Origin: an uncultured bacterium
GTDB lineage: Bacteria > Verrucomicrobiota > Kiritimatiellia > RFP12 > CAIWXQ01
Direction of reading: 5' to 3'
Assembly (NCBI GenBank): GCA_903916675.1
Contig: CAIWXQ010000006.1
Location: 17,425-81,424, forward strand
DNA length: 64,000 nt
Within the stretch, counting starts at the first letter, position 1, and every line of letters starts with the position of its first letter. Under the pieces are notes generated by a model. It worked only from the letters and a program-made list of their open reading frames with translations, was not told where the DNA came from and did not search any database. Shown here in pieces: positions 16,381 to 26,016 of the stretch. The position numbers and the translations under genes are program-made.

Positions 16381-17165
16381 TTCGGTTCCTCCCAGACGAC
16401 CTCGGCGGCTGGGAAGACGGGGCCGTCGCGGCAGACGCGGGCGATCCACGTGGCCCCGTCCGGGCGGCGCATGCGCTGCACGCAGGCGAGGCAGGCGCCG
16501 ACGCCGCAGACCATGTGCTTGTCGAGCGAGACCCAGCCGGGGGCGAGGACGCTTGCGGCGCGTTCCGCCACGGCCCGCAGCATGCCGTAGGGGCCGCAGG
16601 CAAAGAACACGGCCGGTGACGCGGGGTGGGCGGCGAGCCAGTTGTCCAGTGGCAGCGTGACGAGCCCGTTCTCGCCACGGCTGCCGTCCAGGGTGGCGGT
16701 CCGGACCTCCCAGCCGCGCGCGGTGAAATCGTCCTCGCAGAGGATGTCGGCCGCAGTGCGGCCGCCGATCAGCACGAGGCCGCGCGCGGGGATGCGGCTG
16801 GCGAGGAAGGCCAGCGGCGCCACGCCGTAGCCGCCGGCCACGAGGATGGGCGTGCGGCCGCCAGTGTCGAGCGGGAAGCCGTTGCCGAGCGGACCCATGA
16901 GCGCGAAGGTGTCGCCGGCGCGCAGGCGGTTGAGTTGCTCCGTGCCGCGGCCGACGGTCTTGTAGAGGAGGAAGAGCAGGTCGCCCTCGGCGCGGTAAAT
17001 GCTGAAGGGTCGGCGCAGGGCGGAAGTCTCGAGTCCGGAGACGCGCAGGTGGACAAACTGGCCGGGCTGCGCCGCGCGTGCGATGGCCGGCGCCTCGATC
17101 ACCAGGCAGCGGTAGTCGGCTGACAGCGTTTCCTGCGACCGGACTTTGGCGACAATATCGTGCAT
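16377..17165 (-). CDS. pyrK: Dihydroorotate dehydrogenase electron transfer subunit
   Basis: The 262-residue protein has the ferredoxin-reductase-type FAD motif RRPFSIYR, an NAD-binding half with ILVAGGYGVAPLAFLA and FFACGPYGML, and a C-terminal [2Fe-2S] site CGVGACLAC plus a later Cys in ARVCRDGP. It transfers electrons from dihydroorotate, via PyrD, to NAD+. It overlaps pyrD by four bases. The ATG at 17165 is used; a TTG at 17210 is an alternative. Confidence 0.92.
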   Translation of the reverse strand: MHDIVAKVRSQETLSADYRCLVIEAPAIARAAQPGQFVHLRVSGLETSALRRPFSIYRAEGDLLFLLYKTVGRGTEQLNRLRAGDTFALMGPLGNGFPLDTGGRTPILVAGGYGVAPLAFLASRIPARGLVLIGGRTAADILCEDDFTARGWEVRTATLDGSRGENGLVTLPLDNWLAAHPASPAVFFACGPYGMLRAVAERAASVLAPGWVSLDKHMVCGVGACLACVQRMRRPDGATWIARVCRDGPVFPAAEVVWEEPK

Positions 17166-17270
17166 GCGATGACGGCCCCGAATGTGCGCGTGACCAACCC
17201 CGCCATTCAACCAGACTGCGGCAGGCTTGGCAAGCGAGCCGGTAGGAGGGTGGTGTATTCAGTACGAAAA

Positions 17271-17358
17271 GAAAGCGGCTCGCGAGGACGCTCGCCCCAG
17301 TTTTGAGCAACCCGTTCGCAATCGTACGGGAGGGCGAGCATCCGCGCGTGCCGCTTCC
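17271..17358. repeat. Intergenic inverted repeat (GAAAGCGGCTCGCGAGGACG type)
   Basis: The arm 17271-17296 (GAAAGCGGCTCGCGAGGACG, CTCGCC) and the arm 17332-17358 (GGGCGAGCATCCGCGCGTGC, CGCTTCC) are imperfect reverse complements. They fill the middle of the 334-base gap between pyrK and the cassette 1 A gene. No gene or clear promoter is seen in the rest of the gap. Confidence 0.65.
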
Positions 17359-17499
17359 CAAAATTGTTCCACTGCCGGCGGGAGAGAGGGGAATCGCACC
17401 AGCAAAGGCCGAAAATGGTTGAAAGCCGGCAGGCGAAAAGTATACGGTTAGCGCTCGGTTAGATGTCTTGGGCGGTGCCGGGTAGCGGAGGAAGCGAAG

Positions 17500-20432
17500 A
17501 TGGTGATCTCGCAGATCAGGATGAAGATGGCCGCTGTCGCGGGCTGACAATCGGGGCGTTCCTGGGCGCGGCAAAGGCCGCGGCTCCGGGCACGAAGCCG
17601 GCGGACACGGCCGGGGGCGAACTTACACTGTTGGAAATCATTGGCAGAGTCCAGCCATGCGGTGCCGCCCAGGGGAATTTGGGCGTCGTACGCGAAGAGG
17701 GACGTGGGACGTTCTGGCGTTACTTCGAGACATGGCAGACGGAAGTTGTCCGCAAAGACGACGGCAAACTTGTACGCGTGGATCCTCTCAACCCGCGCGC
17801 GGATGTTGATTTCGATAAGCTCTGGAAGGCGGATCGTTCCGGAGACGCCAAAACAACCGGGATTCCGCTCCGCGAGACGGACAAGATCATGGGTTCGGCA
17901 TTCCCTCCGGCTGACTGGATCCAGCCCGATTTTGACGACAGCGCGTGGATACGAACCGCCACCCCTATTCAGATGGGCTATCGCAGTCTATGCCTGCTGT
18001 GCGTGAGGGGCAAGTTCACCGTGAACGACCCAGCTCGCGTGACGGAACTCACCCTGGCGGCATCCATTCAGGGCGGTGCCGTGGTTTATATCAACGGAAA
18101 GGAAGCGGGACGCTTCTCTCTTCCTGAAGGCAAGATTGCCAATGACACCCCGGCCGAGAATTATCCGCCGGAAGCCTTCTTCACGTCGTCCGGTGATCTG
18201 CTCGCGTTGACCCCGCCATATGGGACCGGAGGGTGCAGTTCCACGCCGGTGAAAGAAGAGGAGATTGATGCCCTCGCAACACGCCGGAAGGACGCTGAGT
18301 TGCCGGAAAGGTACAAAAAGAGGTTTCGCCACATCAGCCTGAAAATACCCGCGAACCTGCTGCGCAAGGGCGTCAACGTCCTGGCGCTGGAGGTTCATCG
18401 GGCGCCGGCCCTGGAAGGGATGTTTGCAAAGGTCAAAACAAAATTGATGGGCTACAACCTGACGGAACACTACGACTGGTTCTGGAATCGGGCAGACATT
18501 GATGGTGTGAAGTTGACCGCCAAGGCTTCGCCTGAATCGGTTGTTGCGAACGTCACGCGTCCCGCCGGCGTGCAGCTCTGGAACTGGCCAACCGCCAAGC
18601 ATGTGGGGCTCAATACATACGGCGACCCGAACGAGCCGGTTTTCCCAATCCGGCTGGTCGGTGCGAAAAACGGCGCGTTTGCCGGCCAGGTGGTGGTGAG
18701 TTCGCGCAGCCCGATCAAGGCATTGAAGGCGGAAGTGACCGATCTGAAAAGCGCCACTGGCCAGATCATCCCGAAGACGTCTGTGCGCATTCGTTATCCG
18801 CGGTACTACCTGCGGGATACCCGAATCGGCTTTGATGCCCTGGAGAATTCTGTCCCCGCCGAGATTCCCGTTCTGCAGATGCGGGATGCGCCGGACAAAG
18901 TCTGCGTTCAGCCGGTGTGGTTGACAATCGAGGTGCCCAAAGAGACAACGGCTGGCGATTATGCCGGGACCGTCAGCGTCAGCGCAGATGGCCTCAAGCT
19001 AACGGCCGTCCCGGTGCAACTGCATGTCAGCGACTGGAGCATTCCGGATCCCAGGGATTTCAACGTGTACATGGCGTTCATCCAGTCACCGGAGTCTCTG
19101 TCAATCCGGTATGGCGTGCCGATGTGGTCGGAGCAGCACTTCAAATTGATCGACCAGTGCTACCAGGTCCTGGGACTGATCGGCACAAAAGATACCAACA
19201 TCACGCTCGTACGCAAAACGCACTTTGGAAACGAGCACGGCATGGTGTGGTTTGTGAAGAAACCGGACGGAACTTATGAGCCGTACCTGGACAACGTGGA
19301 GAAGTACATCGACATCGTGGCCAAGCGCCTCGGCAAGATTCCGACGATCAGTTTTTACGTCATTGAGCAGGATAAGGAGCGGCGGCCATGGATCACGGAA
19401 TACAATCCGTCGACGAAGGAACTCAAGGATGGAACGGCGCCGGCGTGGGGAACGCCCGCGGCCGTGGCATTCTGGAAGCCGGCGTTTGACGGGATCTACA
19501 AGATCCTGGCGAAGTACGGCATGGAGAAATCCCTGGCGATCGCCACGCATGCCGTCAGCGGCGGCGGACCCGAGCCGTCGAAAGAGTGTGTCGCGGACAT
19601 GAAAATTGTGGCGCCAAAGGCTGGCTGGGTTAAGTTGGCGCACATGTGGGGTTCTCACGGCGTGGAGAAAATGGAAAGTGGCCCGGGCGGAAACCCGTAT
19701 CACCGGGTATCGCTGGTGGCAGGCAACTACGGCGTATTGTGGAATCCGGATGCGGACAAGCCGTTCTTCGGCTGGCGCAATCCGAATCCCGTGATTATGT
19801 ACACGCGCGATGTGTTTGTGCAGGGTTCCCCCTTGCGCATGCCGCGCATGGCTGCGGAAATGATTCTATTTGCGGGACTTCGGAAGGGGCCTGCCGCCTC
19901 ATTCGGATTGGCTGACATCGCGGGCCAGTTTGGCCGTGACAGCTTCCAAGGCTCAAAGGGGTTCGGGCCGTGGGGAGCGGATTTCTGGCCGGTCCTGGGC
20001 GCAAATGGCAAATGGAACGACATTATCGCTCGTTTCGGCGACAATGCCGGCGCCGGATCGCGCTCCTATTGGTACACGGTGGGACTGAACGCGGACCAGA
20101 CGCCGTACCTCGTGGGCGATGGCGAAACAGGGCCGGTTTCCAGCATCCGGATCGAGTTGTTGCGGGAAAGCGATCAGGAAGCCGAAGCGCACATCCTCTG
20201 CGAGAACGCGCTGATGGAAGGGAAGCTTCCGGCTGACCTGGCGAAGCGCTGCAAGGAGATGTGCAACCGGCGGTTGTGGGCCATGCGTTATGATTCAGAG
20301 TTTACGTTGTTTGGCAGCAGCAAAGTGCCGAAAGAATCTCATTTCATGTTTGATCAGGGCAAATGGCAGAAACTCTCGCAGGAATTGTACGAGATGGCGG
20401 CTGAGGTCGGCAAGGCGTTGGGCAGAAAGTAG
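17500..20432 (+). CDS. Cassette 1 protein A: secreted glycosidase-like protein, frameshift in signal peptide
   Basis: The mature part reads about 950 residues and is clearly paralogous to the protein encoded at 31062-33929. Shared words are WRYFETWQTE, KGVNVLALEVHRAP, GDPNEPV and a C-terminal SIRIELLRESDQEAEAH region. The first 350 residues look like a galactose-binding jelly-roll (DDSAW, VYINGKEAG). The second half (VYMAFIQSPESLSIRYGVP onward) resembles a TIM-barrel glycoside hydrolase. GGAGGAAG precedes the ATG at 17500. That frame gives MVISQIRMKMAAVAG and then a stop at 17544. One extra G in the run 17541-17543 would join it to LTIGAFLGAAKAAA, a typical signal peptide. The open frame from an ATG at 17463 lacks a signal. 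Function is unknown. Confidence 0.75.
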
Positions 20433-20463
20433 CCCGGTTGATGGCCACGAAAGGGATGTGAAT

Positions 20464-22311
20464 ATGATGCGATCCGTGATGCCTCTGGCGTTTCGAATAC
20501 TGGCGATGTCGGCGCTCGGGCTGGCAACAAACGCCTTCGCGCTGATAAATCCCCAATTTACGCCGGCGCATTTGGTCGGCGGCTCGGCCGTTGTCTTGCA
20601 GTTGAAGATTTTGCCCGAACCGGGAGATGCGAAGCTGGCGTTTGCCGTCGAAAGCGTGCTGAAAGGCAAATTCGACAGCAAAAAGGTGGAAGTGGACCTC
20701 ACGTCAACATCCTATCCGGACCAGGCAAAATTTGCCGCCGCCATGGCCAGGGGCTCCGGGGCCAGGCTGGCCCTCATGTTCATCGGGGAAGGTTCTGCCG
20801 AAGAACAGAAAATATACATACAGATCGAGGGCTCATGGATTGCGCTGTCGGGAGAAAATCCGGCGTGGAAATTCGACCAGATGAGCACGGCGATGCTGAC
20901 CACGTGGAATGGCGGCACGGACATGCTGTTGAAATGGGTCAAGTGCATCCTCGAGGATCCGACCGTGGAGGTTCCGGTGAGGACCGGCGTCAACTGGGGG
21001 CACGCCATTTCTGCCGGCAAGATTGCCGGAAAAGTGGCAGGTGCGGTTCCGGTCGATCTCCTGGGTACTGGCGTGCCACTGTTGTTTGTGGCTTCGGACA
21101 CAGGGGACCGGCTGTTCTCCTTTGTTGATGGAAAGGCCGAGGACCTGACCGCCAAGTGCAAGTTGCAGTCCAAATCAATCGTCTTCGCCTGGGGCGATTT
21201 CAACGGTGACGGGCGGTTGGATCTGGCCAGCTGGGATGGCAAGGCGCTGACGATTTACACCCAGGGGGCTGACGGGACATTCACAGGTGCGGCCGGTGCC
21301 AGGGGACTTGCCGAATGCCTGGGTCTGGTGGCGCTGGACGTCGGCACTATGGGCAAGCCTGGGCTGCTGGTGAGCACCTCGGGCGCTCCGTTGTTGCTCA
21401 TTCCTGGCGCGGAAGCGACGCCACGCAGCGTGTTCGAGGGCGAATGGCTGGGGAAAAACCTGGGGAAGGCTATGGCGTGCCTTCTGGCGGACTTTGATAA
21501 CGATGGGGTGCCAGATATCATCCAGCCCCTGGCACGCGGCGGCTTGTTCTACAAGGGGACTGGCTTGGGCGTTTTCGCTGCGCCGGTTGCCTGTCAGGTC
21601 GCGGCGGGTGAAGCGCCGGGAAATGCGTGTCTGGGCGATTGGAATCAGGACGGCCTGCTGGACATCATCATCTCGGGCAATGACAAGTGTACGTTGTGGG
21701 AGAATCGCGGCAAGGGCAATTTCTCCGATGAAAACAAGCTGACGGGGGAAATGAGTTATCAGGCCAGGGACGCGTCGATCATTGCCAGCGCGTGTGACCT
21801 GAACAACGACGGTCGCCAGGATGTGCTGCTGCTGTATTCCACTGCGGCGCCGCAGATATTCTTCAGCCGCGGATATCGCTGCTTCGGTTTTTCCATTTCC
21901 ATGGACTTGAGCCGAACACCTGTGTTGCCGGCCGCTTCAGACGGGCAGATCGCCGGTTGCGTGGCGGATTTCAATGGCGATGGCGCGCAGGATCTGGCCG
22001 TGGTTCTGGGCGATGGGGAGTGCGTGCTGGTGACGCGCGCAAGCACCGGCGAAGACCTGTGCGCGAGAGCCGTGGTGTCGCCCAAGTCCGGCTGCGTGGG
22101 CCCGGTGCGGGTGTGGTCGCTGCTGAACAACCGGATACTGGGAGCGTGGAACCTGTCCAGGGGCGCGGCTCCGGCCTTCCTCTGCCGGTCGGACGCGGGC
22201 CCGTTGAAGATCAAGTGGCAGTTTCCCGGACAGGCGGAACAGACAAAAGACATCGTGCTCGAGAACAAGCCGGTAACAGTCCTGCTCGAGCCGCTTGGCG
22301 CCGGGAAATAG
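20464..22311 (+). CDS. Cassette 1 protein B: secreted FG-GAP/VCBS repeat protein
   Basis: The 615-residue protein has a signal peptide ending TNAFA, followed by the sequence LINPQFTPAHLVGGS, which is nearly identical in the paralogue at 27715-29589. At least five calcium-binding FG-GAP motifs follow: DFNGDGRLDLASW, DFDNDGVPDIIQP, DWNQDGLLDIIIS, DLNNDGRQDVLLL and DFNGDGAQDLAVV. These predict a beta-propeller outside the cytoplasm. The gene starts 31 bases after gene A with AAGGGATGTGAAT before the ATG, so the two are probably co-transcribed. Such propellers bind ligands or polysaccharides; the ligand is unknown. Confidence 0.82.
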   Translation: MMRSVMPLAFRILAMSALGLATNAFALINPQFTPAHLVGGSAVVLQLKILPEPGDAKLAFAVESVLKGKFDSKKVEVDLTSTSYPDQAKFAAAMARGSGARLALMFIGEGSAEEQKIYIQIEGSWIALSGENPAWKFDQMSTAMLTTWNGGTDMLLKWVKCILEDPTVEVPVRTGVNWGHAISAGKIAGKVAGAVPVDLLGTGVPLLFVASDTGDRLFSFVDGKAEDLTAKCKLQSKSIVFAWGDFNGDGRLDLASWDGKALTIYTQGADGTFTGAAGARGLAECLGLVALDVGTMGKPGLLVSTSGAPLLLIPGAEATPRSVFEGEWLGKNLGKAMACLLADFDNDGVPDIIQPLARGGLFYKGTGLGVFAAPVACQVAAGEAPGNACLGDWNQDGLLDIIISGNDKCTLWENRGKGNFSDENKLTGEMSYQARDASIIASACDLNNDGRQDVLLLYSTAAPQIFFSRGYRCFGFSISMDLSRTPVLPAASDGQIAGCVADFNGDGAQDLAVVLGDGECVLVTRASTGEDLCARAVVSPKSGCVGPVRVWSLLNNRILGAWNLSRGAAPAFLCRSDAGPLKIKWQFPGQAEQTKDIVLENKPVTVLLEPLGAGK

Positions 22312-22407
22312 CGCGATCACGCTTCCAGATGCCGTGACAGGCCGGGGCGATCTCAATCCATGGCTAGCGTCGACCGGTTGCCGGCGAGAGCGTTCTGCGC
22401 CGCATTG

Positions 22408-23142
22408 CTATTTTTGGCTGCCAGTGCCCAACAGGCCCAGCACCAGGGGCTTGACGGCTTCCGCCCAGATCGCATATCCGGGGCTCTTCAGGTGAATGGG
22501 GCCGTTATAGACCGTCTGGGAGATGACGCCCCCGGGCGCCAGCTTTTCGCCGATATCCAGGAAGCGGATATTCTTGCCGTCGTCGAACTTGGCAATGAGC
22601 TGGTTGGTCTTTTTGATTTTCTCTTTTATTTCCGCGATATCCGAGGGAAAGATTCCCATCAGAAGAACTTTTGCCTGAGGCTGCTTTTGCTTGAGCAATT
22701 GGAGGATTGCCTGGATGCCAGTGGCGATTTCCTCCGGCTGATCCTTTCCGGAATTATTGATGCCAACCAGAAGCATGATCGCCTTGGGTTGAATGTGCTC
22801 CAGTTCGCCGTTGGCCAGCCGCCACAGAACATGTTGCACCATGTCTCCGCCGACGCCCAAGTTCATAATCCGTGCGCTGCCGCAATATGCCTGTAAGTAG
22901 GTCAATCTCTTGTCTTCATTCCACCCGCCGGTGACGGAATCGCCGATCAACAGGAAGTCGCATTCCCCTTTCTGGACCTTCTCCAAATAGCGCGTATGGG
23001 CAGCCACTCCGTTGGCGTCGTCTTTGCAAACCGGAATGGTGCAATCCTTTGCCAGGGACGCCGTCGGCATGGCGGCTGCCAGAATGAACAGGCCCATGAG
23101 GAGCCCTTGTGAGTCCAGACAATGTTTCATACGTGAACGCAT
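22408..23142 (-). CDS. Secreted SGNH/GDSL-type hydrolase
   Basis: After a signal peptide (AAAMPTASLA) the protein shows SGNH blocks: FLLIGDSVTGGW (nucleophile Ser), NLGVGGDMVQHVLWRL, and MLLVGINNSGK in place of the usual GxND. The final block reads NGPIHLKSPGYAIWAEAV, with His. The usual Asp three residues before that His is Gly here, so the catalytic triad may be altered. Relatives deacetylate sugars or act on phospholipids. It lies on the opposite strand inside cassette 1, between B and C. ATG at 23142 follows GGAAAG; ATG at 23130 is an alternative. Confidence 0.82.
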   Translation of the reverse strand: MRSRMKHCLDSQGLLMGLFILAAAMPTASLAKDCTIPVCKDDANGVAAHTRYLEKVQKGECDFLLIGDSVTGGWNEDKRLTYLQAYCGSARIMNLGVGGDMVQHVLWRLANGELEHIQPKAIMLLVGINNSGKDQPEEIATGIQAILQLLKQKQPQAKVLLMGIFPSDIAEIKEKIKKTNQLIAKFDDGKNIRFLDIGEKLAPGGVISQTVYNGPIHLKSPGYAIWAEAVKPLVLGLLGTGSQK

Positions 23143-23394
23143 CCTTTTCTTTCCACGACATGCTGCGACCGTATCTCGCATAACGTCCGGTCAGCACGCG
23201 CTCATCCATGCGGATGATCTTTCCGATCGTGGCCAACAAGGCAAGCATACTTCTGCTCATTGTCCGGCGTCAATCATCTGCGCCGGGTTTTGCGGGCTGG
23301 GCTAGCTGGCCCGGCAGCACTGGCTTCCAATAGAATAGTATTCAGCGTAATATATTGACGAATCGATGGTGGCAACGACAGGAAACAACAACGC

Positions 23395-24741
23395 ATGAGA
23401 AACAGAATCGGTTGGTTGGTGGCGGGAATAAGCTTTGTGCTGACAGTGGCGGTTGCGAGCGTCGCTGTGGCACAGGGGAAGAAGGCGGCACCAACACCAG
23501 CTCCGGTGCCAGCGCCGGCTCCTGGTCCGGCTCCAGCCGCGGCGGGTGGCGAGGTGACTCTCAAGGGCGTATTGATGAATGAACATTGCTGTGTCCCTAA
23601 AGGGAATCCATCGGATGATCCGCTTGTACTCTTTGCCGTTGAGGGCACCTCTGAAGTGGCCGCCGCCTTGGACAGCGTCATGAAGGAGAACTGGCCGGGC
23701 GACAGCATGGATGGCGACCAGGCCCAGAAGATCCAGGATGCGTTCATCAAGCAACTGAAATACTACATTACCCCCGGAGACGCCACCGCGGGTTTAAAGT
23801 GTGGCAATGGCAACCCGGGGGCGGCTGTGACAGGCGTCATCTCCGAGAAAGACGGGAAGAAATGGATCAAGGCCAGCAAGATCGATACGAAGCTGACTCC
23901 GCAAAACAGGAAGTATGCCGAAACGGCACTAAAGTATCCGGATAAGATGATGGCGCCGGATAAACCACTGTTGCCGGCTGGTTCCAAGCCGTTGATTCTG
24001 AAAGTCAACGATGCGTTGTCGCTGAAGTGCATCCTGCTGCCGGCGGGCAAATTCATGATGCATGATTCCTTCTACGTGATCCCGCGGTATAACGACTCCT
24101 ATCCCTACCTGGTGACGCTGACCAAGCCTTTCTATGTGTCCGAGATTCCCGTGACGCAGGAGATGTACGAATCGCTGATGGGGAGCAATCCCAGCGAACA
24201 AAAGGGGCCCCAGATACCCGTCACGCAGCTGAAATGCATCGACATGCACAAGTTCTGCGAGGCACTGTCGGCAAAGAACGGCGGTCGTAAAGTTCGATTG
24301 CTCACGTATGCCGAATGGGAATACGCGGCGCGTGTGGGCACCTCCAATCCGGCGTTTCTGTCAAAATACGGTGATCAATTAAGTGTGGGAGGAGCCGGCA
24401 AAGGCGCTTTGCCACCGGTGAAATCCAAAAAGCCGAATGCGTGGGGCCTTTATGATATGCCCAGTTGCGCGTGGGAAATGACCAGCGACAAGTGGATGAT
24501 GGATTTGCGTAGCAATGAGACGGACCCGAATCACTCTCTAGAAGACGAGAGTAATCCTGGTCCCAGTACAAAGCATAAACATTTTGGCAAGGGCAATATT
24601 GCAATGGGGCATTGGACGGTCGCCAATCATGAAGGAGTAGGCGATGGCTCTGGAACAGCCTACGGTAATACGAAATTCCGCGTGGGTGTGGATGCCACGC
24701 CGGAAGAAATTGCCGCGCTGGCGAAGGAGTCGAAGAAGTAA
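23395..24741 (+). CDS. Cassette 1 protein C: secreted SUMF1/FGE-like protein
   Basis: The 448-residue protein has a signal peptide (ASVAVAQ), a Pro/Ala linker and an N-terminal domain opening GGEVTLKGVLMNEHCCV. The C-terminal domain is of the formylglycine-generating-enzyme type: LPAGKFMMHDSFY, FYVSEIPVTQEMYESLMGSN, LLTYAEWEYAARVGTSNP and NAWGLYDMPSCAWEMTSD. The usual RGGSW segment is absent, and the domain ends with TKFRVGVDAT. It is therefore probably not an active FGE. Its paralogue lies at 29677-31023. The 252-base gap before it contains the palindrome GAATAGTATTC and a TAATAT box near the start, possible regulatory sites. Confidence 0.8.
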   Translation: MRNRIGWLVAGISFVLTVAVASVAVAQGKKAAPTPAPVPAPAPGPAPAAAGGEVTLKGVLMNEHCCVPKGNPSDDPLVLFAVEGTSEVAAALDSVMKENWPGDSMDGDQAQKIQDAFIKQLKYYITPGDATAGLKCGNGNPGAAVTGVISEKDGKKWIKASKIDTKLTPQNRKYAETALKYPDKMMAPDKPLLPAGSKPLILKVNDALSLKCILLPAGKFMMHDSFYVIPRYNDSYPYLVTLTKPFYVSEIPVTQEMYESLMGSNPSEQKGPQIPVTQLKCIDMHKFCEALSAKNGGRKVRLLTYAEWEYAARVGTSNPAFLSKYGDQLSVGGAGKGALPPVKSKKPNAWGLYDMPSCAWEMTSDKWMMDLRSNETDPNHSLEDESNPGPSTKHKHFGKGNIAMGHWTVANHEGVGDGSGTAYGNTKFRVGVDATPEEIAALAKESKK

Positions 24742-24799
24742 ACCGGTCTGCGGCATGGACAAAGGCGGGAAAAGGCGGCAAGGGGAGGGGGGCAGGCAG

Positions 24800-25756
24800 A
24801 TGTCAATCAGGACCGCGATGGTGTGCGGGTTTCTGGCGGTGATTTGTTCAGAAATGGGCCTTGCCGCAGATGCGAACAAACCACAGGTTGCTGCGGACAA
24901 TTTCACGTGCCTGACCAATGTACCGTATGGTCCTGATCCGGAAAATGTGCTGGATTTGTGGCTGGCCAAGTCCGACAAGCCGACGCCGCTGGTGGTCTAC
25001 TTTCATGGCGGCGGTTTCTATGGGGGCGACAAGAGCGGGATGGAGAATTGGGGCAAACAGTACTCCAAAAATGGAATTTCCTTCGCTTCCGCCAACTATC
25101 GTCTGACTCCGAAGGTCATCTATCCTGCGCCCTTCATGGACTGCGTCAGGGCCATTCAGTTCCTGCGCGCCAATGCCGCCAAATGGAATCTGGACGCGGG
25201 TCGGGTGGCCGGTGGCGGGCGGTCCGCTGGCGCGGGCATGGCGTTGTGGATTGCCTTCCACAAGGATTTTGCCGAACCCCGGAGTGATGACCCGGTGGCC
25301 CGTCAATCCACGCGCCTGACCTGCGTGGCGGTGGAAAACGCACAGGCTTCCTATGACCCCCGGTTCATCAAAGAACACATTCCCGGCAACGCGTATCGGG
25401 ACGGCTGCAATTCGCAATTATTTGGCCTCAAAGACAATGAAATCCTCAATCCGCCGCCCGACAAGGCCAGGCTGATGGAGGACGGCGCACCCATCAACCA
25501 GATTGCCGCCGGAGCTCCACCCGTCATGATCACGTACGAACGGGCATCCATGGAAGACAAGGACAAACCGGGCGATATGCACCACGTCCGGATGGGCATC
25601 CTGCTCAAGGAGAAACTGGATGCGGCCAGGGTCGAGTGCGTACTCGTGACGCAATCTCCTGCCGACCCGCGTCCGTCGGAGCGCGTCAGCACGGGTGCGG
25701 AAAAGAGTGACCTTGATTTCTTTTTGCGTCACTTCGGGATGAGCCCTCGGAAGTAG
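24800..25756 (+). CDS. Secreted alpha/beta-hydrolase esterase (BD-FAE/acetylxylan-esterase-like)
   Basis: The 318-residue protein has a signal peptide (CSEMGLAAD), the oxyanion-hole motif YFHGGGFYGG and the nucleophile motif GGGRSAGAG (G-R-S-A-G). A downstream MHHVRMG segment could give the catalytic His. This matches the esterase/lipase family with bifunctional feruloyl and acetylxylan esterases. A G-rich SD (GGGGAGGGGGG) precedes the ATG at 24800. It is 58 bases downstream of cassette gene C, so both could be on one transcript. It probably removes ester groups from a polysaccharide outside the cytoplasm. Confidence 0.82.
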   Translation: MSIRTAMVCGFLAVICSEMGLAADANKPQVAADNFTCLTNVPYGPDPENVLDLWLAKSDKPTPLVVYFHGGGFYGGDKSGMENWGKQYSKNGISFASANYRLTPKVIYPAPFMDCVRAIQFLRANAAKWNLDAGRVAGGGRSAGAGMALWIAFHKDFAEPRSDDPVARQSTRLTCVAVENAQASYDPRFIKEHIPGNAYRDGCNSQLFGLKDNEILNPPPDKARLMEDGAPINQIAAGAPPVMITYERASMEDKDKPGDMHHVRMGILLKEKLDAARVECVLVTQSPADPRPSERVSTGAEKSDLDFFLRHFGMSPRK

Positions 25757-26016
25757 CATAAACGGGCGAATCGCATGAAACAGATTCCAGGCGTTCCGGG
25801 AACTGGATGCGGTCAGCCGGCGCGTCGTGCTGCGTCTTGCCGATCTGCAGCTGGAAGGCTGCTCTGGGATGATTCCGGTCGGCGCCGGTGCAGTCACTGT
25901 GCGCGGGCGCCGGACTCCCGGGGCCTTCCCGTATGCAGTTCAGCTGTGAGATGCCAGGCAAAGGAATCACCAAAATAGCAGCATCTGTTCCTGTCAGCAT
26001 TCGGAGGAGACTTACC

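Noticed and set aside
25757..26016. Stop-free stretch reading FRELDAVSRRVVLRLADLQL and following
   Set aside because: No start codon, no ribosome-binding site and no family recognised; could be a decayed gene end but support is too weak.
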